A stretch of 64,000 nucleotides of DNA from Bryobacteraceae bacterium (GTDB taxonomy: Bacteria > Acidobacteriota > Terriglobia > Bryobacterales > Bryobacteraceae), in contig JAIEMJ010000007.1 in the NCBI GenBank assembly GCA_019752335.1, positions 176,164-240,163 of the forward strand. The letters are read 5' to 3'. The notes under the pieces were generated by a model. That model was not told where the DNA came from, did no database searches, and worked only from the letters and a program-made list of their open reading frames with translations. This document shows positions 32,719 to 41,818 of the stretch, one piece after another. The first letter of the stretch is position 1, and each line of letters starts with the position of its first letter. The translations under genes were made by a program, and so were the position numbers.

Positions 32719-35298
32719 TTAGTCGAGGAAGGCGAATTCGTTGGCGCTCAGCAAGACCTGGGCGTAATCGCTCCAACTGCCCCGCGCCAAAAACTCCTGC
32801 CCCAGCCTGACTTCCTCAGCCGCCGGCTCCCGCTGATACAGCAACCGGTACGCGTAGGCAATTCGCCCCGCCTCCGGAGCCTCCCTGGCCACCCGCGCCG
32901 CCAGTGCCCCCGACTGCTTCAAGATGAAACCGCTGTTCAAAAAGAACAACCGCTGCAACGGCACGTTCGTCACCGACCGCTGCTCCGCCGTCACGCTCGA
33001 ACTCGGAAAGTCGAACAACGACAGCGTCTCGTCCTGCTGATACCGGCCCACCCGCGCATACACTGTCCGCCGCGTGCTGCCGTCCAGCGCGACGGATTCG
33101 CCGCCGAGCTTATCCTCCAGCGTCCCCGCCACCCGCAGCAACGCATCGCGCAACGCTTCCGCGTCCAGCCTCCGCCGATTCGCGCGGCCGAAGAGCCGGT
33201 TCGCCGGATCCAGTGGCTCCGGCCCCGCGCTAGCCGCCTGGTACGTTTGCGACAAGACGATTTCGCGAATCAGCCCCTTCAAGGACCAACTGCCGTCGCG
33301 CAGCCGCGCCGCCAGATAATCCAGCAACTCCGGATTGGCCGGGCGCTCGCCCATCGTTCCGAAGTTCGAAGGCGTGCGCACCAGGCCCGCGCCGAACAAA
33401 TGCAGCCACACCCGATTCGCTATCACGCGCGCCGCCAGCGGCTGCGCGAGGATCGCGTTCGCCAACTCCAGGCGTCCGCTGCCGGTGCGCAGCGGCGCGC
33501 CGCCCAGCACTTCGGGAAAATGGCGCGGCACCACCGGACCCAGTTCCAGCGGATTGCCCCGCACGTTCAGGTTCAGGTCAATCGGCTGCTCATGCTCGGC
33601 CAGGCCGTGCAGATAAGCATAGGCCGGCGGGCCGTCCTTCTTGAGGGCGGCGAGCTTCGCCCGCAGACGAGCGAGGTGCTGGGCGAATTCGCCGGCCAGG
33701 AAGCGTTCCACCTCCGCGCCCTCCATCACCAGATGCGCCTTGGTCATCTTGAAGAGGCCGTGCCACAAAACATAGCGATCTCGCGGCAACGACGCCGAGG
33801 GCAGGTCGGCGCCGGGATTGAAGTCGGCGTCCGAGTCGTAACCGAAAGGCAGAATGGTTTTCCGTCCCCCAGACTTCGGCTTCGGCAGCGACGCTAGCCT
33901 CGCGGCGTTCTGCTGGTCCAGTTGCTTCTTTTCTTCCATCACCGTGAATACCAACGCCTGATACTCTTCGGCCAGCCGGCGAAGTTCGGCTTCGGGCGCC
34001 TGGCGGGCGACGGCGGCCTGCCACTCCTTCAGGAACGGATGCCCCTCCTCGCCCTTCTCCAGATACTTCGTCCAATGCTCATAGAGCTTGGCGTCGAACC
34101 CCGTGGCGTCTTTGCGGGCCACCGCCATCAATAACTCGGCTAAGCGGCCCGCGAAGATGACGGCGAGTTGCTCGCGCTGGCTTTCGAGGAAGGCTTCGAT
34201 CTCCGCCTCGCGCGCCTTCATCTGCTTCTGATGCGCCTGATAGCGCTCCACCGTGGCGGCATCGGCGAGCGGATACTCCTGATACTTGGCGCTGGCGAAG
34301 ACCCCGGCCAAGGCGTAGTAATCCTCCGCGCGGATGGGATCGTACTTATGATCGTGGCAGCGCGCGCACGCCACCGTCAGGCCCAGGAAACCACGGCTGA
34401 TCATGTCCACCCGGTCATGCCGCTCATCGGCGCGCGCCTGCGCCGGCTGCGCGATGCCGAAATACCAGGGCCCCAGTCCGAATAGCCCCAGGCCACCCTT
34501 CAGACTTTCGTTACCGGGCATCAGGTCGGCGGCGATTTGCGCCTTCACGAAGGTGTCATAGGGCAGGTCGCGGTTGAAGGCGTCGATCACCCAATCGCGG
34601 TAGCGCCAGGCGTTGGGATAGGGCTTGGGCGCGGTGCCGGTGAAGTCGTCTTCGCCAAAGCGCGCGACATCGAGCCAATGCCGGGCCCAGCGTTCGCCAA
34701 AATGCGGTGAGCCGAGCCAGCGCTCCACCAGGGCTTCCGTGGACACCTTCCCCGCGACATAGCTGTCGACGTCAGCCGGGTCGGGCGGCAGGCCGGTGAG
34801 GTCAAAAGCGAGCCGCCGCGCCAGAGTCCGCCGGTCCGCTGGCGGCGCGGCTCGCAGGCCCTTGGCCGCCAGGCTGTGTTGAATCAGCCCATCGATGGTA
34901 TCGCCGGGCTGCGGCGATGGCAGCGGCCGCAGCGACCACAAGGATGCGGCTCGCGCATTCGGCAGCGGAGCGGGGAAGTCAGCGCCGTCGCGGATCCAGC
35001 GTTCGAGAAGGTCGATTTCCGCGGCGGCTAACGCACCGGTGGGGGGCATTGCCTTCAGGCCCTCCGCGCCCCGGACGGCGCGCATCAGCAGGCTCGCCGA
35101 CGGGTCGCCGGCTACCACGGCCGGGCCCCTCCGGCCACCCTTCAGCAAGGCTTCGCGGCTGTCCAGGCGTAGCCCGCCCATGGCATTCTGCGTGTGGCAG
35201 GCATAGCAGCGGGCGGCGAGCAGCGGCCGCACTTGATTCTCGAATAGGTCGCTGGCCGCCAGCGGCAGGGCCAAGCACCACAGCAGCCGCCGGCTCAT
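32719..35298 (-). CDS. PSCyt1-DUF1549-DUF1553 secreted cytochrome-like protein
   Basis: 859 residues. A short signal peptide is followed by a PSCyt1 cytochrome-c-like domain with one haem motif CYACH near residue 32 and a distal Met in AMPPTGAL. Next are DUF1549 (FDLTGLPPDPADV, FGERWARHWLDVARF, ACARCHDHKYDPI with a second CxxCH) and DUF1553 (LARVIANRVWLHLFGAGLV, SYQAASAGPEPL). Large families in planctomycetes and acidobacteria; proposed roles in polysaccharide or redox metabolism are unproven. The usual DUF1501 partner is not beside it; instead its start overlaps terC by four bases. Confidence 0.85.
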   Translation of the reverse strand: MSRRLLWCLALPLAASDLFENQVRPLLAARCYACHTQNAMGGLRLDSREALLKGGRRGPAVVAGDPSASLLMRAVRGAEGLKAMPPTGALAAAEIDLLERWIRDGADFPAPLPNARAASLWSLRPLPSPQPGDTIDGLIQHSLAAKGLRAAPPADRRTLARRLAFDLTGLPPDPADVDSYVAGKVSTEALVERWLGSPHFGERWARHWLDVARFGEDDFTGTAPKPYPNAWRYRDWVIDAFNRDLPYDTFVKAQIAADLMPGNESLKGGLGLFGLGPWYFGIAQPAQARADERHDRVDMISRGFLGLTVACARCHDHKYDPIRAEDYYALAGVFASAKYQEYPLADAATVERYQAHQKQMKAREAEIEAFLESQREQLAVIFAGRLAELLMAVARKDATGFDAKLYEHWTKYLEKGEEGHPFLKEWQAAVARQAPEAELRRLAEEYQALVFTVMEEKKQLDQQNAARLASLPKPKSGGRKTILPFGYDSDADFNPGADLPSASLPRDRYVLWHGLFKMTKAHLVMEGAEVERFLAGEFAQHLARLRAKLAALKKDGPPAYAYLHGLAEHEQPIDLNLNVRGNPLELGPVVPRHFPEVLGGAPLRTGSGRLELANAILAQPLAARVIANRVWLHLFGAGLVRTPSNFGTMGERPANPELLDYLAARLRDGSWSLKGLIREIVLSQTYQAASAGPEPLDPANRLFGRANRRRLDAEALRDALLRVAGTLEDKLGGESVALDGSTRRTVYARVGRYQQDETLSLFDFPSSSVTAEQRSVTNVPLQRLFFLNSGFILKQSGALAARVAREAPEAGRIAYAYRLLYQREPAAEEVRLGQEFLARGSWSDYAQVLLSANEFAFLD

Positions 35299-36005
35299 CG
35301 CTTTCGCTTCTTCGATACGCGCAGGTTGAGCATCTCGACAAACACCGAGAAGGCCATCGCGAAGTAGACGTAGCCTTTCGGAATGTGGAAGTGCCAGCCT
35401 TCCGCCATCAGGTTCACGCCGATCAGAATCAGGAAGGCCAGCGCCAGCATCTTCACGGTGGGATGGCGCTGCACGAAGTCGCCCACGCTCTTGGCGGCGA
35501 ACATCATGATGCCCACGGAAACCACCACGGCGCTGATCATCACCCCAATGTCATCCGCCATGCCCACCGCAGTAATCACGGAATCAAGCGAGAAGACGAT
35601 ATCGAGCAGCATGATCTGCACGATCACGCCGGCGAAGCTCACCTTGGCCGGGCGCGCCTCGTGGTCCTCTTCGCCTTCTACTTTCTCGTGAATTTCGGTG
35701 GTCGATTTCCAGATCAGGAACATGCCGCCCACCAGCAGAATCAGGTCGCGGCCACTCAGGCCGTTGTCGAAAATCGTGAACAGCGGCTGCGTCAGGCTCA
35801 TAATCCAACTGATGGAGAGCAGCAGCAGGATACGCGTCACCATGGCCGCGGCCAGGCCGAGTTGCCGCGCGCGGTTCTGGTCCCGCGGCGGCAGCTTGCC
35901 TGCCAGGATCGTGATGAAGACGATGTTGTCGATCCCGAGGACGATTTCGAGCGCCGTCAGGGTGAGCAGTGCGATCCAGGCGTGCGGGTCAGTAATCCAG
36001 TGCAT
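35295..36005 (-). CDS. TerC-family integral membrane protein
   Basis: 236 residues from the ATG at 36005. Seven or so membrane helices with the TerC signatures LTALEIVLGIDNIVFI and LLDIVFSLDSVITAVGM, whose buried Asp residues are typical, and FVEMLNLRVSKKRKR at the end. Family members (Alx, YkoY, TerC) handle manganese or other metal export, in some cases loading secreted metalloproteins. The frame is open back to 36245, but the upstream part reads as non-coding Pro/Arg/Ser-rich sequence. Its last codon overlaps the PSCyt1 start, hinting at a link to a metalloprotein at the cell surface (inference). Confidence 0.88.
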   Translation of the reverse strand: MHWITDPHAWIALLTLTALEIVLGIDNIVFITILAGKLPPRDQNRARQLGLAAAMVTRILLLLSISWIMSLTQPLFTIFDNGLSGRDLILLVGGMFLIWKSTTEIHEKVEGEEDHEARPAKVSFAGVIVQIMLLDIVFSLDSVITAVGMADDIGVMISAVVVSVGIMMFAAKSVGDFVQRHPTVKMLALAFLILIGVNLMAEGWHFHIPKGYVYFAMAFSVFVEMLNLRVSKKRKR

Positions 36006-36021
36006 GGTGGGTGGAAGGTGT

Positions 36022-36708
36022 TTAGGAAAGAATCGGGAACAGACTCTGGTGTTGCTGATAGTGGGCCGACATCTTCGCGTCCGCGGCGAGAATCTCGTCC
36101 AGGGCCTGGGCGAAGGCGGGCCAGTGTGCCCCAGGCAGGGCGAAGTACATTTCGGAATCCGCCAAGCCGGTGAAGGTCCGATTGCCGCGGCAGCCGAAGG
36201 AGAGCGCGGCTCCGCCGCTCTGCTTCGCGTAAGGCAAAATGGCACAACCCGGACGGCCCATGGCCGGCGTCAGCGCGCCAGCGGCGCCAGCGCGCACGGC
36301 GGCTTCGTACAGCAGCATCACGGTCGCGGGCGGTCCGGCGAAGAGCACGGCGTCCGGCGGGAACGCCGCCAGATGGGCGGGCGCGTAGCTGATGTAGCGC
36401 GGCGCGGTAGCCAGCACCGGAATCCCGGGGACTTCGTCCATCTTCAAATAGCCGGAAGAAACCATGAACCCGACGGTATTCATCAACTGCGGGCCTAGAC
36501 TGTCGGGCAAGCTCAAGCCATGCGTATGCGCGCCCACGGCGCAGGAGTAATGGTCAGCCGGCTCGGTGTAGAACGCCTGGCCGCTCAGCGCTTGCCGCCA
36601 GAATGCGCAACCCGCGGGTACGGGCGCCCCGGACCAGCGGCCCAATCCAGCAGGCGGCGTCTCGGTGAAGGCGATGGCGATGGCGTGTAAGGGGAACGAA
36701 TTTTCCAT
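36022..36708 (-). CDS. DUF169 family protein
   Basis: 228 residues from the ATG at 36708; the open frame upstream to 36822 is not protein-like. It follows the DUF169 pattern: CAFWRQALSGQAFYTEPADH, CAVGAHTHGL, DAVLFAGPPATVMLLYEAA, GALTPAMGRPGCAILPYA, then SFGCRGNRTFTGLADSEMYFALPG. The conserved cysteines suggest metal or cofactor binding, but function is unknown. It lies 16 bases upstream of terC and probably shares its transcript. Confidence 0.8.
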   Translation of the reverse strand: MENSFPLHAIAIAFTETPPAGLGRWSGAPVPAGCAFWRQALSGQAFYTEPADHYSCAVGAHTHGLSLPDSLGPQLMNTVGFMVSSGYLKMDEVPGIPVLATAPRYISYAPAHLAAFPPDAVLFAGPPATVMLLYEAAVRAGAAGALTPAMGRPGCAILPYAKQSGGAALSFGCRGNRTFTGLADSEMYFALPGAHWPAFAQALDEILAADAKMSAHYQQHQSLFPILS

Positions 36709-36851
36709 GCCCCTATATTTTGATGCAAGCGAAGGCCAGTATGATGAAAGGCGAGCGGAATTTTCCCGATTCCGCCGATAAGGGATCAAGCTCCTGTCGG
36801 ATTTTGCAACCGCGCGCGGCATGCTGCGTCCAATGGGCTAGAGGTTGATCG

Positions 36852-37337
36852 ATGGTGACCATGGCTGTCCATACAATCGAGACTCTGTCGGCAACACCCA
36901 CCTGGGTGAGCCTGCGGGTGCCTTGCCAGATCGAAAACGTCGATGCCGTGCTCGAAATGCTCGAGCCCCGCGACACGCAGTTAGACCCCAAGCGGCACGA
37001 CGAGATGTGTACCGCCGTCCGAGAGCTTCTCATGAATGCGATCGAGCACGGCGGCCGCAACGATCCCAGCCTGTCGGTGTATCTCACCTGCGTGAAGACT
37101 CACGACGCCATCATGGTCTGGATCCGCGACCCCGGCCCCGGCTTCCGCGCCGAGAACCTCCGCCACGCCGCGATCGCGAACCCGCCCGGAGGCACCAACC
37201 TCGAGCACGCCGAGATCCGTGAAGCCCAAGGCATGCGCCCCGGTGGCTTCGGTATTTTCATGTCCCGCCGCATGGTGGACGACCTGATCTACAACGAGGC
37301 GGGTAACGAAGTTCTGCTCGTGAAGTCGCTGCGGTAG
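36852..37337 (+). CDS. RsbW-like anti-sigma factor kinase (HATPase_c_2)
   Basis: 161 residues (ATG at 36852, or 36861). A single GHKL ATPase domain: N box MCTAVRELLMNAIEHGG, G1 WIRDPGPGFRAENL, G2 MRPGGFGIFMSRRMVDDL. Stand-alone proteins of this type bind sigma factors or phosphorylate STAS-domain antagonists. Neither a STAS protein nor a sigma-B-type factor is adjacent. The SpoIIE phosphatase at 3.2-5.7 kb is the sort of enzyme that would oppose it. Confidence 0.85.
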   Translation: MVTMAVHTIETLSATPTWVSLRVPCQIENVDAVLEMLEPRDTQLDPKRHDEMCTAVRELLMNAIEHGGRNDPSLSVYLTCVKTHDAIMVWIRDPGPGFRAENLRHAAIANPPGGTNLEHAEIREAQGMRPGGFGIFMSRRMVDDLIYNEAGNEVLLVKSLR

Positions 37338-37527
37338 CTGCGCCCAGCCACGCACGAACTCGCCGGCGCGCTTGTCGCGGCTTCTACCGTTTCGGCCAGT
37401 CACAACAATTTCGCGAATTTTCTCGCCTGGTAAGTATCGATTTATCAACACTCTGCCGGAACGGTCGCTGCTCCCGGGGGGCAAGTTTCTAGGTCTCGCA
37501 TGAAATCCTGATGGTGGAGGAACACCC

Positions 37528-37914
37528 ATGCTCAATCAGAATCAGCAGCGAGCCCAGGACATTTTGCACCATATACGCGCCACCTATGCCGGCCGGGCAG
37601 AGGATTTCGGTAGCCTCGGTGTGGTCTGGTACCGCAATGCGGAAGAGTACCGCGCTTTACTGTCGATGTTCGAACCGGAATCGGCACCCGACGTCAGCTA
37701 CGCTGACTGGCTGGAAGAAGCCGAAGCCATTGAGGCCGGAATGCGGAAGGATAAGCGGAAAATGGTCCGCGCCTACCTCGACCCTCAAGGCTTCACTGCC
37801 TTCTGCCGTCAGCACAACCTGAAGTTGAACAGCCGAGCCCGCCAGATTTACGCCGCTTGCTACGCCCAGAAGGCGGACGAACGATCATTTATCGAGCAGT
37901 GCGAGAGGAACTAA
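37528..37914 (+). CDS. Hypothetical protein, unknown
   Basis: 128 residues, soluble, helical and charged, with no motif I can place. Features seen: VVWYRNAEEYRALLSMF, DWLEEAEAIEAGM, and a C-terminal CYAQKADERSFIEQCERN. A good GGAGG site precedes the ATG by 7-8 bases, so translation is likely. The 190 bases upstream show no clear promoter apart from the short palindrome TTCGCGAA. Confidence 0.65.
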   Translation: MLNQNQQRAQDILHHIRATYAGRAEDFGSLGVVWYRNAEEYRALLSMFEPESAPDVSYADWLEEAEAIEAGMRKDKRKMVRAYLDPQGFTAFCRQHNLKLNSRARQIYAACYAQKADERSFIEQCERN

Positions 37915-37954
37915 CTCAATAGAATCAACCACTCCCCGGTTCGTTCCGTACCCA

Positions 37955-39949
37955 CTACCGGGCCGGGAAATGCGACTCGTGCCAGCGGATGGACCGCTGC
38001 GTCCAATCGACGACGTGCTGGCTCTCGCGAATCCCGTGCCCTTCGCGCGGATAACGGACAAAGATCGTCTCCACGCCGACGTCTTTCAACGCGACGTAGA
38101 ACTGCTCTGCTTCCGATAGCGGCACGTCGTTGTCGTTTTCACCGTGGACGAGCATCACCGGCGTCGCCACCTTGCCGGCGTGTTTCAGCGCCGAACGCTC
38201 CCACAGCACGTCCATCAGGTTGCCCTGATGCGGAAATACGCCGAACGTCATTTGCTCATACTGGTTGTAGTAAGTGGTGTAGTTGTAGCTCACCAGGTTG
38301 ATGATCGCCGCCGTGGGAATCGAGCTCTTGAAGATCCGCGACTGCGTAACCAGCCACGCACTCAACTGCCCGCCGTAGCTCACGCCCTCCACGCCCAGGC
38401 GATCCCGGTCAATCCAAGGATTCCGCCGGATCGCCGCGCTAATGGCGTACAGGACGTCCTGGCCTTCGTTGCCATTCTGGTCGCCGAAGACGCCGTCCGT
38501 GAAGGCCTGCCCGTAGCCGGTGGAGCCGCGAAAATTTACCATCAACGTGGCCCAGCCTTTGGCCGCGTACACCTGATTCTTGAAATTGAACGCCGGGCCC
38601 TGCTGGCTATGCGGCCCGCCATGAATCACCACGATCATCGGATGCTTTGAAGTCGCGGTCATCCCGAGCGGCTTCGTTAGAAAGGCTTCTACTTCCCACT
38701 TATTGTCGTTGCTGACAAAAGTAAATGCTTCCACCGGAGCAATTTCAATATCCTTGAGTAACTCCCGATTCAGGTTTGTCAACTGCGTGGCCGGATCCCG
38801 GCCCGTCTTTACATACAACTCGGGCGCGTCCTGCGGCGTCGACTGGGCAAAAACAATTAGCCCGCCCTTCCCCACCGCAAACGACCCCACACTCATCCGG
38901 CCGCCGGCCATCAACTCGGCCGCCCCTCCCGCCAGTGCCTGCCGGTACAAATGCACGCTGCCGCGCTCCTGCACCGTGAAATAGACGTAGTCACCTTCCG
39001 GCGACCACACCGGAATCCCTTGCCGGTTATCCAGCTTGGCGAACTCGCGCCGGTTCTCGCCGTCGGCGCCCATCGTCCACAAATGCGTATCTTCCATCGT
39101 CGTTTCGAGGTCCGTCAGTCCGCGCTTGCAGCCCTGGTAAACGATGGTCTTGCCGTCGGGCGACCACGTCGGCCGGTATTCGATATTCTCCGTCGTCGTC
39201 AGCCGGCGGATAGACTTATCGGCGACACGCAAAGCGAATAAGTCGTAATTGAAGAATTGATCCGCGTCGGGCTCGCGATTGGAGGCGAAAAGTATCTCCT
39301 CGCCTCGCGGTGACCAGTCGACCGAATGTTCGTAGAAGTTACCGGTTGTCAGTTGCGTAATCGCACCGCTGCCTAAGTCGGCCAGGAATAAATGCAGGCG
39401 CTTATTGTCGTTGAGCCGCGAATTTCCTTCGCCGGCATCGGGCTTGTAGAGATAGCGCGTGATGACGATGGGGTCGCCTTCCACCTCCTGGGTCTCCGGA
39501 CCCGGCACCGCGTCGACGAAGACAATCTGCTTGCCGTCGGGCGACCAGTCAAAAGTCTTGCCGGTGGAAGGCAGGGGCGCGTTGGTGCCGCCCATTTTGG
39601 TGACGAAGCGCTTCCCGGTGCCGTCGGCGTTGGCGACGATCAGTCCGCTTTGTTCGCCGAGCTTGCCACTGTAAGCAATGCGGGCCCCATCGGGCGACCA
39701 GGCCGGGCTACCGGAGCTTTCCTTGCCTACCGAAAAAGCGACCGACGCGCCGCCGCCCACCGGCATTACGAAGAGCTGCGAGTACGGCTTCCGCGGGCCG
39801 TCCTGATTCGTCACCGTATAGGCGATGCGCTGCCCGTCCGGCGACAGCGCCACTTCGCCCACCGCACGTAGGCGCAGGTAGTCGCGCGGTACCAGTCCGG
39901 CGGCGCTCAGGAGAATAGGAAACAAGAAAAAGATCCGCATCCAATGCAT
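37955..39949 (-). CDS. Secreted S9-family peptidase (prolyl oligopeptidase type)
   Basis: About 664 residues from the ATG at 39949 (or 39940). Signal peptide IFFLFPILLSAAGLV, then a beta-propeller of WD40-like repeats (repeated SPDG blocks: LSPDGQRIAYT, WSPDGARIAYS, WSPDGKQIVFV, WSPDGKTIVYQ, WSPEGDYVYF). The alpha/beta-hydrolase domain starts near residue 410 with MIVVIHGGPHSQQG, nucleophile Ser in GVSYGGQ, Asp in HGENDNDVP and His in REGHGIRE. A complete catalytic triad. It likely trims peptides outside the inner membrane. Divergent from the gene at 39993. Confidence 0.9.
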   Translation of the reverse strand: MHWMRIFFLFPILLSAAGLVPRDYLRLRAVGEVALSPDGQRIAYTVTNQDGPRKPYSQLFVMPVGGGASVAFSVGKESSGSPAWSPDGARIAYSGKLGEQSGLIVANADGTGKRFVTKMGGTNAPLPSTGKTFDWSPDGKQIVFVDAVPGPETQEVEGDPIVITRYLYKPDAGEGNSRLNDNKRLHLFLADLGSGAITQLTTGNFYEHSVDWSPRGEEILFASNREPDADQFFNYDLFALRVADKSIRRLTTTENIEYRPTWSPDGKTIVYQGCKRGLTDLETTMEDTHLWTMGADGENRREFAKLDNRQGIPVWSPEGDYVYFTVQERGSVHLYRQALAGGAAELMAGGRMSVGSFAVGKGGLIVFAQSTPQDAPELYVKTGRDPATQLTNLNRELLKDIEIAPVEAFTFVSNDNKWEVEAFLTKPLGMTATSKHPMIVVIHGGPHSQQGPAFNFKNQVYAAKGWATLMVNFRGSTGYGQAFTDGVFGDQNGNEGQDVLYAISAAIRRNPWIDRDRLGVEGVSYGGQLSAWLVTQSRIFKSSIPTAAIINLVSYNYTTYYNQYEQMTFGVFPHQGNLMDVLWERSALKHAGKVATPVMLVHGENDNDVPLSEAEQFYVALKDVGVETIFVRYPREGHGIRESQHVVDWTQRSIRWHESHFPAR

Positions 39950-39992
39950 CGTAGCGAACCCGTGGGTAATCTGTCGCGTATAAAGGTAAGGA

Positions 39993-40778
39993 ATGACTCT
40001 TCTCTGGTTGGCCACCCTGGCCATCTCTCCCCAGGCTCTCCTTGATGAGGCCGCGCAAGTGGAAAAGAATCAAGCTACGCAGCGGATCCCGTATGTCTAT
40101 CGGGAGCGGCAGATGAACTGGTCGCTCGACGCGAACGGGCAAAAGAAAAACGAGAAACCCTATTCGGTGAAGGTCTACGAGTACATCTTCCTCGAAGGCG
40201 CGCCTTACCGGCAATTGATCGAGCGCAATGGCAAGCTACTCAGCGGCGACGAATTGGCCAAGCGCGAAGACGCTCGGAAGAAGGAGGCGGCGCGACGCCA
40301 GGAGCAACGCCGCTTGCGGAAGCCATTCTTGCCGGGGACCCGCCGCGTCCGGCTGGGCAAGCTGGAAGAACTCGCGGCGGTGTATCACCTGAAGGACGCG
40401 GGCGAAGAGATGGTGGGCGATGTCCCTTGCCTGGTGATCGACGCCGAGCCGAACGGAACCGCCGATACGCCGCTACGCAAGGAGCTACAGTCCTACCGTC
40501 AGCGCCTCTGGATCCACCGCGACTTGAAGTTGCTGGTGCAGCGCCGCGCCGAAGTGATTGGGCCGGACAGTGAGATTCTCCCCGGCAGCGTGATCACCTT
40601 TAAGTGGGCTCCGCTGGCCGACAGCGGCGGCACGTGGTTCGAAACCGCCTACGACATCGACTTCGGCGCCAAGATCTTCGGCGTGAAGAAGGCGCGTGGC
40701 CTGCAGCGGCACGAATTCTACGACTATCGCCGCTTCCAGGTGGAATCCACCATCACCGCCGAGCCGCCGGCGCGTTGA
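39993..40778 (+). CDS. Secreted protein, unknown (possible LolA-like fold)
   Basis: 261 residues. The start MTLLWLATLAISPQALL is a weak signal peptide. The middle has a charged segment (KREDARKKEAARRQEQRRLRK) that may be disordered. The C-terminal part is beta-rich (VPCLVIDAEP, RLWIHRDLKLLVQRRAEV, ITFKWAPLADSGGTWF) in a pattern like outer-membrane lipoprotein-sorting folds; this is a loose resemblance only. GGTAAGGA before the ATG is a fair ribosome site, and TATAAA 8 bases upstream a possible -10. Confidence 0.55.
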   Translation: MTLLWLATLAISPQALLDEAAQVEKNQATQRIPYVYRERQMNWSLDANGQKKNEKPYSVKVYEYIFLEGAPYRQLIERNGKLLSGDELAKREDARKKEAARRQEQRRLRKPFLPGTRRVRLGKLEELAAVYHLKDAGEEMVGDVPCLVIDAEPNGTADTPLRKELQSYRQRLWIHRDLKLLVQRRAEVIGPDSEILPGSVITFKWAPLADSGGTWFETAYDIDFGAKIFGVKKARGLQRHEFYDYRRFQVESTITAEPPAR

Positions 40779-40830
40779 TTTATTTCTGAACACTTCGGAC
40801 GCTGGCGTGGTCCTACATAATGGAAATGCC

Positions 40831-41355
40831 ATGGATGCCACCCAGCCTATTGCCTTCGCGGAGCTAACTATTGTGGCCCAGCGCGAGGAACAGGATCGCT
40901 TCGCCGAGTTGGTGACGCGGCAGTCGCGCTTCGTCTTTCGCGTGGCTTACGCGGTGCTGCGCAACCCAGCGGACGCCGAAGATGTGGTGCAGGAGACTTT
41001 CTTCAAACTGCATCGGACGGGCGCCTGGGCCACCATGGAAGACGAGTGTGCTTTTCTGGCGCGCGCCGCCTGGCGCTTGGCAGTGGACCGTCTGCCGAAG
41101 CGCGCGCACGGGCCGATGATCGAGCGCAGTGTCGCTTCGCATGAGCAGGATGTCCTGCATGAGGACTTCGCGGCGCGGGTGCATCGGCTGATTGACGCCT
41201 TGCCGGAGGAACTGCGCCAGCCGCTGGCGTTGTCGGCCGTGGAAGAGTTGAACTCGCGGCAGATCGCAGCGATGCTCGAGATTCCCGAGGGCACGGTCCG
41301 CACGCGGATCATGCGCGCGCGGCAGATTTTGAAGGAGAAGCTACGGCATGCCTGA
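40831..41355 (+). CDS. ECF-type RNA polymerase sigma factor
   Basis: 174 residues from the ATG at 40831; the frame stays open upstream to 40696 without protein-like sequence. Region 2: LVTRQSRFVFRVAYAVLRNPADAEDVVQETFFKLHR. Region 4: LPEELRQPLALSAVEELNSRQIAAMLEIPEGTVRTRIMRARQILKEKL. Its stop overlaps the next gene by 8 bases, as for a sigma factor with its regulator. Target promoters are unknown. CATAAT 9 bases upstream could be a -10. Confidence 0.88.
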   Translation: MDATQPIAFAELTIVAQREEQDRFAELVTRQSRFVFRVAYAVLRNPADAEDVVQETFFKLHRTGAWATMEDECAFLARAAWRLAVDRLPKRAHGPMIERSVASHEQDVLHEDFAARVHRLIDALPEELRQPLALSAVEELNSRQIAAMLEIPEGTVRTRIMRARQILKEKLRHA

Positions 41356-41818
41356 CCTGGACCAGATGCTGGACGTTGCATTGGCCACCTATGTGGCGGA
41401 GCCCCCGCCGGGGCTGGCGCAGCGGGTGCAGGCTCGTGTGCGGTCGCGCCGCTGGCCGATGTGGACGGCGCTCGCGGTTGCGGCGTTGGTCTTGATGACG
41501 GTACCCCGCATGACGGTGCCGGTTCGGCGTCCGGTAGGCGAAACCCGGACAGCCCATCGCGTAAGCGATGGGGCCGCGCATGCAGAAGAACGTCGAAACG
41601 TGCCCCATCGCTCACGCGATGGGCTGTCCGGTGCGAGGACAGCGCCACGCCGTCCGGCGGGCGTGCCGATGAGCGCGCAAGAACGGCGGCTCGTCGAGTA
41701 CGCGCAAACGTATCCCGAATTATTCGCGTCCGCAGCGCCTCTGGGTGACCCGATTGCGCCGTTAGTGACCGAATCGCTCGAAATGAAACCACTGGAATGG
41801 ATCGGAGAAACTCAATGA
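41348..41818 (+). CDS. Possible anti-sigma factor with one membrane helix and an in-frame REP pair
   Basis: 156 residues. A short cytosolic start (MPDLDQMLDVALATYVAEPPP), a membrane helix near 37-53 (MWTALAVAALVLMTVP), then a periplasmic part ending in QRRLVEYAQTYPELF. The position right after an ECF sigma gene suggests an anti-sigma factor, but no zinc anti-sigma motif is visible. Codons 67-94 or so come from a paired REP hairpin (41545-41631), 87 bases and therefore frame-keeping, giving a sequence unlike the rest (HRVSDGAAHAEERRNVPHR). The gene remains open through it. Confidence 0.65.
   Translation: MPDLDQMLDVALATYVAEPPPGLAQRVQARVRSRRWPMWTALAVAALVLMTVPRMTVPVRRPVGETRTAHRVSDGAAHAEERRNVPHRSRDGLSGARTAPRRPAGVPMSAQERRLVEYAQTYPELFASAAPLGDPIAPLVTESLEMKPLEWIGETQ
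41545..41631. repeat. Paired REP hairpin element inside coding sequence
   Basis: Left arm 41545-41574 and right arm 41602-41631 are inverted copies, 29 of 30 bases matching. Each arm is itself a hairpin: CCCATCGC-GTAA-GCGATGGG on the left and CCCATCGC-TCAC-GCGATGGG on the right. A 27-base spacer separates them. This is the layout of REP doublets (REPINs). A relative lies at 58082-58194. Confidence 0.8.

Noticed and set aside
41545..41631. Inverted repeats that could be mistaken for CRISPR repeats
   Set aside because: Only one inverted pair with internal hairpins, no spacer series and no cas genes; it fits a REP doublet.
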